In this document: piece after piece, positions 8,531 through 17,022 of the stretch
Layout of the letters: each line of letters begins with the position of its first letter
Numbering within the stretch: position 1 is the first letter of the stretch
NCBI RefSeq assembly: GCF_002723955.1
Contig: NZ_BEWN01000002.1
Coordinates: 558,001 to 622,000 of the forward strand
Reading direction: 5' to 3'
Length of the DNA: 64,000 bases
DNA from: Gluconobacter frateurii
GTDB lineage: Bacteria; Pseudomonadota; Alphaproteobacteria; Acetobacterales; Acetobacteraceae
Program-made: the position numbers and the translations under genes
The notes under the pieces: generated by a model
Database searches by the model: none
The model's input: the letters and a program-made list of their open reading frames with translations, nothing else
Told to the model about the DNA's origin: nothing

Positions 8531-11221
8531 TCAGGCTGCTGCCATGCCGCGCAGGACATAAGGTAGGATGCCGCCATGGCGGTAATAGTCGGCCTCGTCT
8601 ACGGTATCGACACGGCAGAGCAGGGGAACCTGCTGCTGGCTGCCATCCTGACGAGTGATGGTCATGATCAGTGTCTTATGGGGCGTCAGGTCCTTGATGC
8701 CCGCAATGCTGATCGTCTCGGTCCCATCCAGCCCCAGGGTTTTGCGGGTTGTGCCGTCCTCGAACGTCAGGGGGAGAACGCCCATGCCGACGAGGTTTGA
8801 GCGGTGGATGCGTTCGAAACTTTCCGCAATCACAGCTTTGACGCCGAGCAGACGCGTGCCCTTGGCCGCCCAGTCTCGGGACGAGCCCATGCCGTATTCC
8901 TTCCCACCGAAGACGACGAGTGGTGTGCCTTCTTCGGCATAGCGCGTGGCGGCGTCGTAGATCGGCATGAGGGTTCCATCGGGCTGATGGCGTGTCATGC
9001 CGCCTTCAGTTCCCGGTGCCATCTCGTTGCGGATGCGGATGTTGGCGAATGTGCCTCGCACCATGACGCGATCATTGCCACGGCGGGAGCCGTAGGAGTT
9101 GAAATCCTTGACCGAGACCTGATGCTCCTGAAGGTATTCACCTGCGGGGGAAGATGCAGCGATGGAACCCGCCGGGGAGATATGGTCCGTCGTGATGTTG
9201 TCACCCAGCAGAGCCAGAACGCGGGCGCCGGAAATATCGGTCGGGTTCTGGGGATCAGCCTTCAGGTCCGTGAAGTAAGGCGGGTCCTGCACATAGGTTG
9301 AGCCGGGCTGCCACTTGAAAGTGGCGGACTCGCTGGCAGATCCGAGAGCCTGCCATTCCGGCGTGCCTTCGGTGATGCGGCTGTAGCGATCCACGAAGGC
9401 TTCCCGCGTGACAGCCGTGCCGACGAGTTCGGCGACTTCGTGGTTGGACGGCCAGAGGTCCTTGAGATGCACGGGCGTTCCGTCCGGTGCATGGCCCAGA
9501 ACCGCCGTTGTAATATCCTGTCGCATGGTGCCAAGCAGGGCATAAGCGACTACAAGCGGGGGGCTGGCAAGGTAGTTCGCGCGGACGTTCGGCGAGATGC
9601 GACCCTCGAAGTTGCGGTTCCCTGAAAGAACGGACGTTGCAACCAGATTATGGCCTTCAATCGCATCAACCAGCGGCTGGTCCAGCGGGCCGGAGTTGCC
9701 GATGCAGGTTGTGCAGCCATAGCCTACGGTTTCGAAGCCGAGCGCATCAAGGTCAGCGGACAGGCCAGCGCGATCCAGATAATCCGTCACGACCTGAGAG
9801 CCGGGAGCGAGGGATGTCTTGACCCAGGGCTTGGGCTTGAGGCCAAGCGCACGCGCTTTCCGGGCGACCAGACCAGCCGCCACGAGAACAGCGGGATTGG
9901 ACGTGTTGGTGCAGGACGTGATGGCCGCAATGACGACGGAGCCATGCTCCAGCGCGTAATCCGTTCCGGCGACCGGAGCGGTGACGATGGTGTTTTCCGG
10001 TTTGACGCCGAGCGTTTCTGTCAGGGCCTTCTCGAAAGCCTCGGAGGCCGAGCGGAGTTCAACACGATCCTGCGGGCGCTTCGGACCAGCAAGAGATGGG
10101 GTGACAGTGCTGAGATCCAGTGAGAGCGTGGATGAGAAAACTGGCTCTGGCGTGGAAGCATCACGGAACATGCCTTGCGCTCGCAGATAGGCTTCGACAA
10201 GTGCAATCCGGTGTTCATCCCGGCCGGTCTGGCGCAGGTAATCCAGTGCCAGTGCATCAACGGGGAAGAAGCCACAGGTCGCCCCGTATTCCGGGGCCAT
10301 GTTGGCGATGGTTGCGCGGTCGGCAACGGGTAGGTGGTCCAGCGCAGGACCATAGAACTCGACAAATTTCCCGACAACGCCCTTGGCGCGCAGCATTTGC
10401 GTGATGGTCAGGACAAGGTCTGTGGCCGTGGTGCCTTCAGGAAGTTTGCCGTCCAGGCGGAAACCGACGACATCCGGAATGAGCATGGAAATCGGCTGGC
10501 CGAGCATCGCGGCTTCGGCTTCAATGCCCCCGACGCCCCAGCCCAAAACACCCAGACCATTGACCATGGTGGTGTGGGAATCCGTTCCATACAGCGTGTC
10601 CGGATAGGCGTAGGTCACGCCGTCGATCGTGCTGGTCCAGACGACCTGGGACAGGTATTCCAGATTGACCTGATGGCAGATGCCCGCACCCGGTGGCACA
10701 ACGCGGAACTGGTCGAACGCCTGCTGGCCCCAGCGGAGGAATGCGTAACGCTCGCCATTTCGTTCGAATTCCAGCGATACGTTCTGCTGAAGGGCATCCG
10801 CACGACCTGCCACATCCACCATGACGGAATGGTCGATCACGAGATCCACGGGAACGAGCGGGTTGACCTTCCGCGGGTCGCCGTTGAGGGACAGGATACC
10901 GTCGCGCATGGCGGCCAGATCGACAACGGCTGGAACGCCCGTGAAATCCTGCATCAGAATGCGGGACGGCTTAAACGGTACTTCCTGCGTGGAACCGGCA
11001 TAACGCAGCCAGTCCGCGATAGCCTGTGCATCTTCCACCTTGTAGCTCGTGCCGTCCGTAAAGCGCAGGACGTTTTCAAGCAGAACCTTGAGGCTGACAG
11101 GAAGACGGGAAATATCCCCGATCTTCTCCGCGGCCACGGGAAGGGAGAAATAGCGATAGGTCTGTCCGTCAACGGACAGGTCGCGCTGGCTGCCCAGAAG
11201 ATCGTGTCCAACCTGTTTCAT
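8531..11221 (-). CDS. acnA: aconitate hydratase A
   Basis: AcnA interconverts citrate and isocitrate in the TCA cycle using a [4Fe-4S] cluster. The 896-residue length fits the AcnA/IRP1 type. The three cluster ligands are Cys437 (SCTNTSNP), Cys503 and Cys506 (GYGCTTCIGNSG). QDFTGVPAVVDLAAMR near residue 91, DSHTTMVNGLGVLGWGVGGIEAEA near 214 and GSSRDWAAKG in the swivel domain are conserved active-site stretches. The gene lies 33 bp behind icd on the same strand, giving consecutive TCA steps in one operon. AcnA proteins can also bind mRNA when they lose the cluster; nothing here tests that. Confidence 0.97.
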   Translation of the reverse strand: MKQVGHDLLGSQRDLSVDGQTYRYFSLPVAAEKIGDISRLPVSLKVLLENVLRFTDGTSYKVEDAQAIADWLRYAGSTQEVPFKPSRILMQDFTGVPAVVDLAAMRDGILSLNGDPRKVNPLVPVDLVIDHSVMVDVAGRADALQQNVSLEFERNGERYAFLRWGQQAFDQFRVVPPGAGICHQVNLEYLSQVVWTSTIDGVTYAYPDTLYGTDSHTTMVNGLGVLGWGVGGIEAEAAMLGQPISMLIPDVVGFRLDGKLPEGTTATDLVLTITQMLRAKGVVGKFVEFYGPALDHLPVADRATIANMAPEYGATCGFFPVDALALDYLRQTGRDEHRIALVEAYLRAQGMFRDASTPEPVFSSTLSLDLSTVTPSLAGPKRPQDRVELRSASEAFEKALTETLGVKPENTIVTAPVAGTDYALEHGSVVIAAITSCTNTSNPAVLVAAGLVARKARALGLKPKPWVKTSLAPGSQVVTDYLDRAGLSADLDALGFETVGYGCTTCIGNSGPLDQPLVDAIEGHNLVATSVLSGNRNFEGRISPNVRANYLASPPLVVAYALLGTMRQDITTAVLGHAPDGTPVHLKDLWPSNHEVAELVGTAVTREAFVDRYSRITEGTPEWQALGSASESATFKWQPGSTYVQDPPYFTDLKADPQNPTDISGARVLALLGDNITTDHISPAGSIAASSPAGEYLQEHQVSVKDFNSYGSRRGNDRVMVRGTFANIRIRNEMAPGTEGGMTRHQPDGTLMPIYDAATRYAEEGTPLVVFGGKEYGMGSSRDWAAKGTRLLGVKAVIAESFERIHRSNLVGMGVLPLTFEDGTTRKTLGLDGTETISIAGIKDLTPHKTLIMTITRQDGSQQQVPLLCRVDTVDEADYYRHGGILPYVLRGMAAA

Positions 11222-11254
11222 GATGTCTGTATCCCTGCTGGTCGTGTCGTCTGT

Positions 11255-12277
11255 TCAGTGAATGGCGCGCAGGAGGGCCTGCGTAACGTCTTCTGTCGTG
11301 GCAGTGCCGCCCAGATCGCGGGTGCGGACGCCGTCCGTCGTCAGGATCTGCTTCATGCCGCCATCAAGGCGGGCAGACAGATCCTGACGTCCCACATGGG
11401 CCAGCATCATGCTGGCGGCCATCATGAGCGCCAGCGGATTGGCAACACCCTTGCCAGCAATATCCGGGGCCGATCCGTGGACGGCCTCGAACACAGCCAT
11501 CTTCTCTCCAATATTGGCTCCCGGAGCCATGCCCAGACCGCCTACGAGGCCAGCTGTCAGATCGGAGAGGATATCACCAAACAGGTTGGTTGTGACGATA
11601 ACATCGTAGTTTTCCGGCTTGATGACGAGTTCCATCGCGCAGGCATCGACAATACGTTCTTCAAGCTCGATGCGGCCTTCATATTCGGCAGCTACGCGGC
11701 GGCCTTCGTGCAGGAAGATTCCGCTGAGGATCTTGAGAATATTGGCCTTGTGAACCAATGTGACCTTCTTGCGGCCATTTTTCACAGCGTATTCGAAAGC
11801 GAATCTTACGATACGATTACATTCCGCACGTGTGTTGAAGCCTGCGCCATAGGCTACGGCTTCCGGGTCATCGCCCACGCGCATGTAGTGTTCCATGGCG
11901 GCATAAAGGCCTTCGACATTCTCGCGGATCACGACCAGATCAACATTGCTGTAACGGCCGCCCGGCACAATTGTTTGCGTTGGGCGGACATTGGCATACA
12001 GGTCAAACTGCTGACGGAGGGTCACATTGATGGAGCGGAAACCCTTGCCGACCGGCGTTGTTAGCGGGCCCTTGAGAACCAACCCCGTGCGGGCAATGCT
12101 GTCGAGCGTGATGTCCGGCAAGGCGCTGCCCTGATTTTCCAGCGCGCCCATTCCGGCATTCTGATGATCCCAGACGAAGGGTGCGCCCAGCGCATCCAGT
12201 ACAGTCGTGACAGAGGCCATGATCTCAGGTCCGATACCGTCACCGGCGATGAGCGTGGCGGGAATTTTGTCGGTCAT
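11255..12277 (-). CDS. icd: isocitrate dehydrogenase, NAD-type (isocitrate/isopropylmalate dehydrogenase family)
   Basis: This enzyme oxidatively decarboxylates isocitrate to 2-oxoglutarate. It belongs to the short beta-decarboxylating dehydrogenases; [12 protein letters not shown] opens the fold, [28 protein letters not shown] supplies the substrate arginines, [16 protein letters not shown] follows, and [15 protein letters not shown] is the coenzyme loop. The run NVTLRQ and the neighbour acnA favour isocitrate over isopropylmalate or tartrate. The frame is open from 12343, but the ATG at 12277 has AGGAT about 8 bp upstream and aligns with family starts, giving 340 residues. The longer form would extend into the lysR control region. 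Confidence 0.9.
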   Translation of the reverse strand: MTDKIPATLIAGDGIGPEIMASVTTVLDALGAPFVWDHQNAGMGALENQGSALPDITLDSIARTGLVLKGPLTTPVGKGFRSINVTLRQQFDLYANVRPTQTIVPGGRYSNVDLVVIRENVEGLYAAMEHYMRVGDDPEAVAYGAGFNTRAECNRIVRFAFEYAVKNGRKKVTLVHKANILKILSGIFLHEGRRVAAEYEGRIELEERIVDACAMELVIKPENYDVIVTTNLFGDILSDLTAGLVGGLGMAPGANIGEKMAVFEAVHGSAPDIAGKGVANPLALMMAASMMLAHVGRQDLSARLDGGMKQILTTDGVRTRDLGGTATTEDVTQALLRAIH

Positions 12278-12364
12278 GGCGTATCCTGTCTGTCCGTGCG
12301 TAGAAGGCGTGCGGACTTTAGAGGCGAAAACTGCTAGGTCCAATATTTCGTTGCAGGTTTCATC

Positions 12365-12379
12365 ATACCTTAAAGGTAT
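12365..12379. promoter_or_regulatory. LysR-type operator (ATAC-N7-GTAT)
   Basis: ATACCTT-A-AAGGTAT is a perfect 15-bp palindrome that includes the T-N11-A core of LysR binding sites (T12366, A12378). It ends 3 bp before the lysR ATG and contains the AAGG that serves as that gene's ribosome site, so a bound regulator would cover its own translation start region. It lies about 90 bp upstream of the icd start on the opposite strand. Confidence 0.6.
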
Positions 12380-12382
12380 CGC

Positions 12383-13315
12383 ATGGTTGAGTTACGTCAT
12401 TTCCGCGCCGTTGTGGCTATTGCCGAAGAGGGAAACCTGACGCGGGCGGCAGAACGGCTGGGGATTCAGCAGCCCCCTCTGACGCGGATGTTGCGCTCCT
12501 GCGAGGAGGCGATGGGCGTTCAACTTTTTGAGCGCCATGCCAAAGGCATGCGTCTGACGGCTGCCGGGCGCAGCATGCTCAAAGGTGCGTATGATATTCT
12601 CGATCGGGTTGATGAGACGGTTGAGGATGTGAGGCGGGTCGTACGGGGCGAAAGTGGCGAACTCTCTGTTGGTTTTACCAATTCGGCCATGTGTCATCCC
12701 AGCTTGCCAGCCGTATTGGGGCACTTCAGGGAGAGTTGGCCGGATGTGACGCTGAGCCTGACAGAGGGAAATTCCAGTCAGCTTCTTGGGGCTTTGCGCG
12801 ATGATCTTGTGGATGTGGCGTTCGTGCGTGCCTCCATCCCGGATGTATCGGATGTGATGGTGGAACTGATTCTGGAAGAGCCGATGGTGGTGGCTGTTCC
12901 CAGGGCGCACCCACTGGCTCTCAACCCCCCAGCAGAGGGGCTCAGGCTGGCGGATCTCGAGAACGAAGACTTCATCCTCTATCAGAGCCAGTATAACAAC
13001 GGCCTCTACAAGACGATTGTGGATGCCTGTCTGGGTGCCGGATTTATGCCCAATATTCGGCAGAAAGGCCCGCAGCTTATGGCGGCGCTCAGTCTGGTGG
13101 CCGGAGGGCTGGGTATTTCTGTCGTGCCACACTCGATGCAACAGCATCATGCGGGGCAGATTACGTACATCCCCCTTTCATCCCGAACGGCTCTGACGGC
13201 ACCCGTCTATCTTGTGTACCGGTCTGTGCGAATGACGGGTGCCAAGCTGTACTTTATTCATCAGGCGCGTCAGATGCGGACGCGCCAGTTCGGGGGAACT
13301 AAAGCTGCGTCTTAA
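12383..13315 (+). CDS. LysR family transcriptional regulator (probable icd-acnA regulator)
   Basis: A 310-residue LysR protein. Residues 1-60 form the winged helix-turn-helix (ELRHFRAVVAIAEEGNLTRAAERLGIQQPPLTRMLRSCEEAMGVQLFER, with the recognition helix around QQPPLTR), followed by a linker helix and the two-lobed effector domain beginning at GELSVGFTNSA. It is divergent from icd-acnA and the palindrome before its start fits autoregulation. The effector might be a tricarboxylate or related metabolite, judged only by neighbours. The C-terminal stop overlaps the stop region of the converging zinc peptidase by 4 bp. Confidence 0.92.
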   Translation: MVELRHFRAVVAIAEEGNLTRAAERLGIQQPPLTRMLRSCEEAMGVQLFERHAKGMRLTAAGRSMLKGAYDILDRVDETVEDVRRVVRGESGELSVGFTNSAMCHPSLPAVLGHFRESWPDVTLSLTEGNSSQLLGALRDDLVDVAFVRASIPDVSDVMVELILEEPMVVAVPRAHPLALNPPAEGLRLADLENEDFILYQSQYNNGLYKTIVDACLGAGFMPNIRQKGPQLMAALSLVAGGLGISVVPHSMQQHHAGQITYIPLSSRTALTAPVYLVYRSVRMTGAKLYFIHQARQMRTRQFGGTKAAS

Positions 13316-14394
13316 CGAAGGGCCTGTGTTTCCCGGATCAGGGCGTGAATGAATGCCAGCTTCTCCCGTACACCTAAAGTCAGGACAAACGGGTAAAAAT
13401 CAGCCAGCCCCATGGATCGGTTGAGGCTGTTGACGGCAGAGGTCAGCGGAACCCAGGCATCCATGATCTCGTCAAAAGTCGCGGTTAGATACGGGTCATT
13501 CATCGGGCCGTCCGTCGACAGGGTGGATGGATCTGGGATGCCCGGATGGATCGTGACGCCGTAAGCCCAGGCTGTTTCGAGAGTGGAGACGATGTGCAGG
13601 TAGTGGGCCCATGTCTCGGCAAAGTCTTCCCATGGGTGGGATGTGGCGTAGCTGCTGACGTGGCGTTCGCGCCAGTCTTCCGGAGGGGGATTGTTATAAT
13701 GGCGTTGTAGGGCTTCCTGATAATCCTGACTGTCATCTCCGAAGATGGCGCGGCAGCTTTCCAGACGCCCGGCATCGCGCACCAGAACATTCCAGTAATA
13801 ATGGCCGATTTCGTGGCGGAAATGGCCCAGAAGGGTGCGGTAATATTCGCCCATTTCCACGCGCATGCGCTCGCGTTCGGCGTCATCGGCTTCCCGGATT
13901 GCAAGCGTGATAAGACCGTTGTTGTGGCCTGTCATGACTGGCGCTGAACCGTCGGGGGCATCATCGAGAAAATCGAAAGCAAGCCCATTATCCGAATCTT
14001 CCCGCCAACTGCGGATCGGAAGTTTCAGGCGAAGCAGCGTGTAGAACAGACGATGCTTGGCGACTTCGATTTTTCGCCACCGTTCAAGGTTTTTCGGATC
14101 TTCCAGATTGGGAATGGTTCGATTGAAGCGGCAGGCGAAACAAATGGGAGGCTGGCCTGTCTGGCTTGGAGTTGTGAGCCAGTTACAGGCGCCATGATCA
14201 TGATTGGAGCAATAAACGAGTTCTGCATTCCGAACCTGTGGTTCCAGAGGGTGCCACCGGCCGTGCCCCGCAGGTTCAAGGGCCGTCAGCGCGGAGAGGC
14301 CGGGAAGATACCCAACCGGATGATGGCAGGACTCACATGCCGTATTTTCGAAATACAGAGCCTGCTGGCAGCACTGACACGAGAAAAGTTTCAC
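13312..14394 (-). CDS. putative zinc-binding metallopeptidase with zinc-ribbon N-terminus
   Basis: A 360-residue protein of the family usually annotated as zinc-ribbon putative metallopeptidase (DUF2248 type). The N-terminus has cysteine pairs C6/C9 and C20/C23, with further cysteines at 62, 70, 85 and 88 that look like a second zinc site. HEIGH at 194-198 is the HExxH zincin motif, preceded by YYRTLLGHFR, and EDFAETWAHYLH later supplies the third ligand candidate. Start is GTG at 14394 behind AAAGGTG. It is the downstream gene of a leftward pair with the transglutaminase and faces the ATP-grasp/alpha-E pair, the partners with which this family is commonly found. The substrate is unknown. Confidence 0.85.
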   Translation of the reverse strand: MKLFSCQCCQQALYFENTACESCHHPVGYLPGLSALTALEPAGHGRWHPLEPQVRNAELVYCSNHDHGACNWLTTPSQTGQPPICFACRFNRTIPNLEDPKNLERWRKIEVAKHRLFYTLLRLKLPIRSWREDSDNGLAFDFLDDAPDGSAPVMTGHNNGLITLAIREADDAERERMRVEMGEYYRTLLGHFRHEIGHYYWNVLVRDAGRLESCRAIFGDDSQDYQEALQRHYNNPPPEDWRERHVSSYATSHPWEDFAETWAHYLHIVSTLETAWAYGVTIHPGIPDPSTLSTDGPMNDPYLTATFDEIMDAWVPLTSAVNSLNRSMGLADFYPFVLTLGVREKLAFIHALIRETQALR

Positions 14395-14432
14395 AGTTTC
14401 GGCACCTTTGCAGCTCTTGCCGAAGCATGATG

Positions 14433-15287
14433 TCAGGTATTCGCCACTTCATGCAAATGCTGCGCTTCCATCAGGACGTCAAAACGTGCCTGACAGTGAT
14501 CCAGCAGCCCTGAAACTGGAGCTGCGTCTTCCGGCGTGGCGGAAACGGCAAGAGGAATGTGGTTCTGCGCCGTGATCAGACCGGATGTAGTGTCAAAGCC
14601 AAACCAGCCCCGTTCCGGGATCAGAATCTCCGCCCAGGCGTGCAGGTCGCACGTCAGAGGATTGGATTCTGTGTTCTGGAGAGCGGACTGGATGAGATAT
14701 CCGGAGACAAACCGGGCAGAAAAGCCAAGGTGTCGGGCCAGAGCGATCAGGAGCCATGCACTGTCCCGGCATGAACCCGTCTGTCGCGACAGTGTCTCAG
14801 TAGGAGACCAGATGCCCGGTTCCATGCGTGTCTTGTAATGGAGAAAAGCGGCGAGCTTCCGGTTGAGCCAGATTAGGCGATCCAGATCAGTTTCTCCCGA
14901 GGTGGAAAAGTCGCCATTGAGGAAAGTATCCAGAACGGACGCGTCAGAAATAGGCTGCCTGTAACTGGGCTTCTGATCTGCCGTAATGTCCGAAAAGGGG
15001 AGGCGTGTAATGGTAAATGGATCATACGGGGTCAGATCAACCGTCATCCGGACTTCAATGTCGAAATGCGACATCTGCTTGGTAAAAACTGCTTCGGCTA
15101 CTGTGTTGTCGTACGTGTCCTGGCGCCAGATAAGCCTGCCGTCAGTGGGCCCGATATTGAGCGCATAGGTCAGGACAGGATTGTGTGTTCTCGCAGGGGG
15201 GCGAAGGCGAATGGTCTGTGGGCCGAGAAACACAGGTCGATCATAGCGATAGGAGGTGTGATGACGAAGCATCACGGCCGTATTCAT
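14433..15287 (-). CDS. transglutaminase-like cysteine protease family protein
   Basis: A 284-residue protein with the N-terminal bacterial transglutaminase-like beta domain (LRHHTSYRYDRPVFLGPQTIRLRP, residues 7-30) and the catalytic transglutaminase fold. The triad is Cys173 in TGSCRDSAWLL, His216 in LHAWAE and Asp232 in FGFDTTSG. Bacterial members are mostly peptidases or amide-transfer enzymes rather than protein cross-linkers. No signal peptide is visible, so it should act in the cytosol. It is the first gene of the leftward pair with the zinc peptidase (38-bp gap) and divergent from the circularly permuted ATP-grasp gene, an association repeated across proteobacteria. It may hydrolyse or transfer the peptide bond made by that ligase. 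Confidence 0.9.
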   Translation of the reverse strand: MNTAVMLRHHTSYRYDRPVFLGPQTIRLRPPARTHNPVLTYALNIGPTDGRLIWRQDTYDNTVAEAVFTKQMSHFDIEVRMTVDLTPYDPFTITRLPFSDITADQKPSYRQPISDASVLDTFLNGDFSTSGETDLDRLIWLNRKLAAFLHYKTRMEPGIWSPTETLSRQTGSCRDSAWLLIALARHLGFSARFVSGYLIQSALQNTESNPLTCDLHAWAEILIPERGWFGFDTTSGLITAQNHIPLAVSATPEDAAPVSGLLDHCQARFDVLMEAQHLHEVANT

Positions 15288-15469
15288 TCTGGCCTCTGTC
15301 CTGAATGCAATCGCATGGTTGTCTGCTCCTGAACCCCTGACCTGTGAGGGGTATAATCCCTGATCCTTCTCTTATCGTAACAGGAAGAGCGGGAACGGCA
15401 ACTCTCCTGATATGATCAGGAAAAAACAGAACTGCTCTGTGCTTTTAACGCTTGGCAAACAGGGGGGAG

Positions 15470-15497
15470 TTGATAGGTTAATAAATAATCGTAATGA
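15470..15497 (+). promoter_or_regulatory. candidate promoter of the ATP-grasp/alpha-E operon
   Basis: TTGATA (15470-15475) and TAATGA (15492-15497) are separated by 16 bp in an AT-rich island, about 53 bp before the ATG at 15550. The match to a housekeeping promoter is fair, no more. The remainder of the 262-bp divergent region (15288-15549) also holds an imperfectly placed ACCCCT/AGGGGT inverted repeat at 15333-15352. Confidence 0.35.
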
Positions 15498-15549
15498 TCC
15501 GGCCGGGTATGCTTCATACAATTGTCGGGTAAGGAAGCGGGGCACACAG

Positions 15550-17022
15550 ATGAAGTCCAACGTCTTGCAATCCCAGGCCCAGGAAGCCGGTATTTTTTCT
15601 GCCTATCACCGGCCTGAATTCTTCTGCGAACTTATGAACCGTGGAGAAGAGCTTCCGGAAGCGCTTCGTCAGGTTCAGGAACGTTTGGCCCATTTTGACA
15701 TCAAGGAGCTTAGACACCGGACTGCGAATGCTGAAACCCAGCTTTATCGGCTGGGGATTACGTTCACCGTTTATACGGACCGGGAGGCTATTGACCGTGT
15801 CCTGCCATTCGACGTCATTCCCCGTGTTCTAACGGCTGAGGAATGGGCGTTCATCGAGCGGGGTGTGCAGCAGCGCGTCAAGGCGATCAACATGTTCCTG
15901 TGGGACATTTACCATGATCGGAAGATCCTCCAGGACGGTCTGATTCCGGCTGATCTGGTTCTGAAAAACGCTAATTACTGTCAGGCGATGGTCGGCGTGG
16001 ATGTGCCGGGCGGTGTTTATGTCCATATTAATGGAACGGATCTGATCCGGGATCGATGCGGGCGCTTTCTGGTTCTGGAAGACAATGCGAGAACCCCCTC
16101 GGGTGTGTCGTATGTGATCGAGAACCGTCACATGATGCTTCGGCTTATGCCGGATCTGGCATCCGGAATGCCGCTGCGGTCCGTTGAGGATTATGGATTG
16201 CGCCTGCATAGGGCTTTGTGTGATGTCGCCCCGGAAGGGGTGGAAAACCCACAGGTCGTTCTGCTGTCCCCGGGGATCTACAATTCCGCCTATTTCGAGC
16301 ATGTGTTTCTGGCTCGGGAGATGGGTGTGCCTCTGGTGGAAGGGCGCGATCTTCTGGTGGAGAACCACCATGTCTATATGCGGACCGTCGCGGGTCTGCG
16401 GCCAGTGCATTCCATCTATCGCCGCATTGATGACGCCTTTCTGGACCCCTTGGCCTTTAATCCAGAGAGTCTTCTCGGCGTGCCGGGGCTGGTCGAGGCG
16501 TATCGGCGTGGGAATGTGACGATTGCCAATGCGCTGGGCACCGGCGTTGCGGACGACAAGGCTGTGTATGCCTATATGCCTCGGATTATCCGGTATTATC
16601 TCAATGAAGAGCCTATTCTGGGGAGTGTAGAGACGCATATTTGCGCTGAGCCGGAAGGGTTGGCTTTTACGCTTGCCAATCTCGAGAAGCTTGTCGTGAA
16701 GCCTGTGGGAGAGTCGGGCGGGTACGGACTGTTGATTGGTCCACATGCGACTGAAAGCGAGCTCGAAGATTTCAGGCAGCGTTTGCAGGACAATCCCTCA
16801 AATTATATCAGCCAACCAGTCATCGACCTGTCGGTGGCGCCCACTTTGTGTGATGCGGGCGTGGAAGCGCGGCATGTGGATTTGCGACCCTTCGCCCTGA
16901 CCGGGAAATCGACCTGGGTTCTGCCTGGCGGGTTATCCCGCGTGGCGCTTCGGAAAGGCTCTCTGGTTGTAAATTCTTCTCAGGGCGGCGGTTCCAAGGA
17001 TACGTGGGTGATGTCCGTATGA
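15550..17022 (+). CDS. circularly permuted ATP-grasp family protein
   Basis: A 490-residue protein of the circularly permuted ATP-grasp type 2 family (COG2308-like), predicted amide ligases that activate a carboxylate with ATP and join it to an amine. Recognisable runs are RTANAETQLYRLGITFTVY, FDVIPRVLTAEEW, ING..LIRDRCGRFLVLEDNARTPSGVSYVIENR (the nucleotide- and metal-binding part) and the C-terminal KPVGESGGYGLLIG. An upstream extension to 15412 is open, but ATG 15550 has GGAAGCGGGG before it and fits family starts. The stop overlaps the alpha-E start by 4 bp (ATGA), so the two are translationally coupled. Product and substrate are unknown. Confidence 0.9.
   Translation: MKSNVLQSQAQEAGIFSAYHRPEFFCELMNRGEELPEALRQVQERLAHFDIKELRHRTANAETQLYRLGITFTVYTDREAIDRVLPFDVIPRVLTAEEWAFIERGVQQRVKAINMFLWDIYHDRKILQDGLIPADLVLKNANYCQAMVGVDVPGGVYVHINGTDLIRDRCGRFLVLEDNARTPSGVSYVIENRHMMLRLMPDLASGMPLRSVEDYGLRLHRALCDVAPEGVENPQVVLLSPGIYNSAYFEHVFLAREMGVPLVEGRDLLVENHHVYMRTVAGLRPVHSIYRRIDDAFLDPLAFNPESLLGVPGLVEAYRRGNVTIANALGTGVADDKAVYAYMPRIIRYYLNEEPILGSVETHICAEPEGLAFTLANLEKLVVKPVGESGGYGLLIGPHATESELEDFRQRLQDNPSNYISQPVIDLSVAPTLCDAGVEARHVDLRPFALTGKSTWVLPGGLSRVALRKGSLVVNSSQGGGSKDTWVMSV

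Noticed and set aside
10334-12064. Very long rightward reading frame (576 codons) opposite acnA and icd
   Set aside because: It spans two well-supported genes on the other strand, crosses the gap between them, and its translation has no family resemblance. It is an antisense artefact of high-GC coding DNA.
15352-15357. TATAAT hexamer in the transglutaminase/ATP-grasp divergent region
   Set aside because: No acceptable -35 hexamer at 16-18 bp, and it is nearly 200 bp from the ATP-grasp start; the TTGATA/TAATGA pair is better placed.
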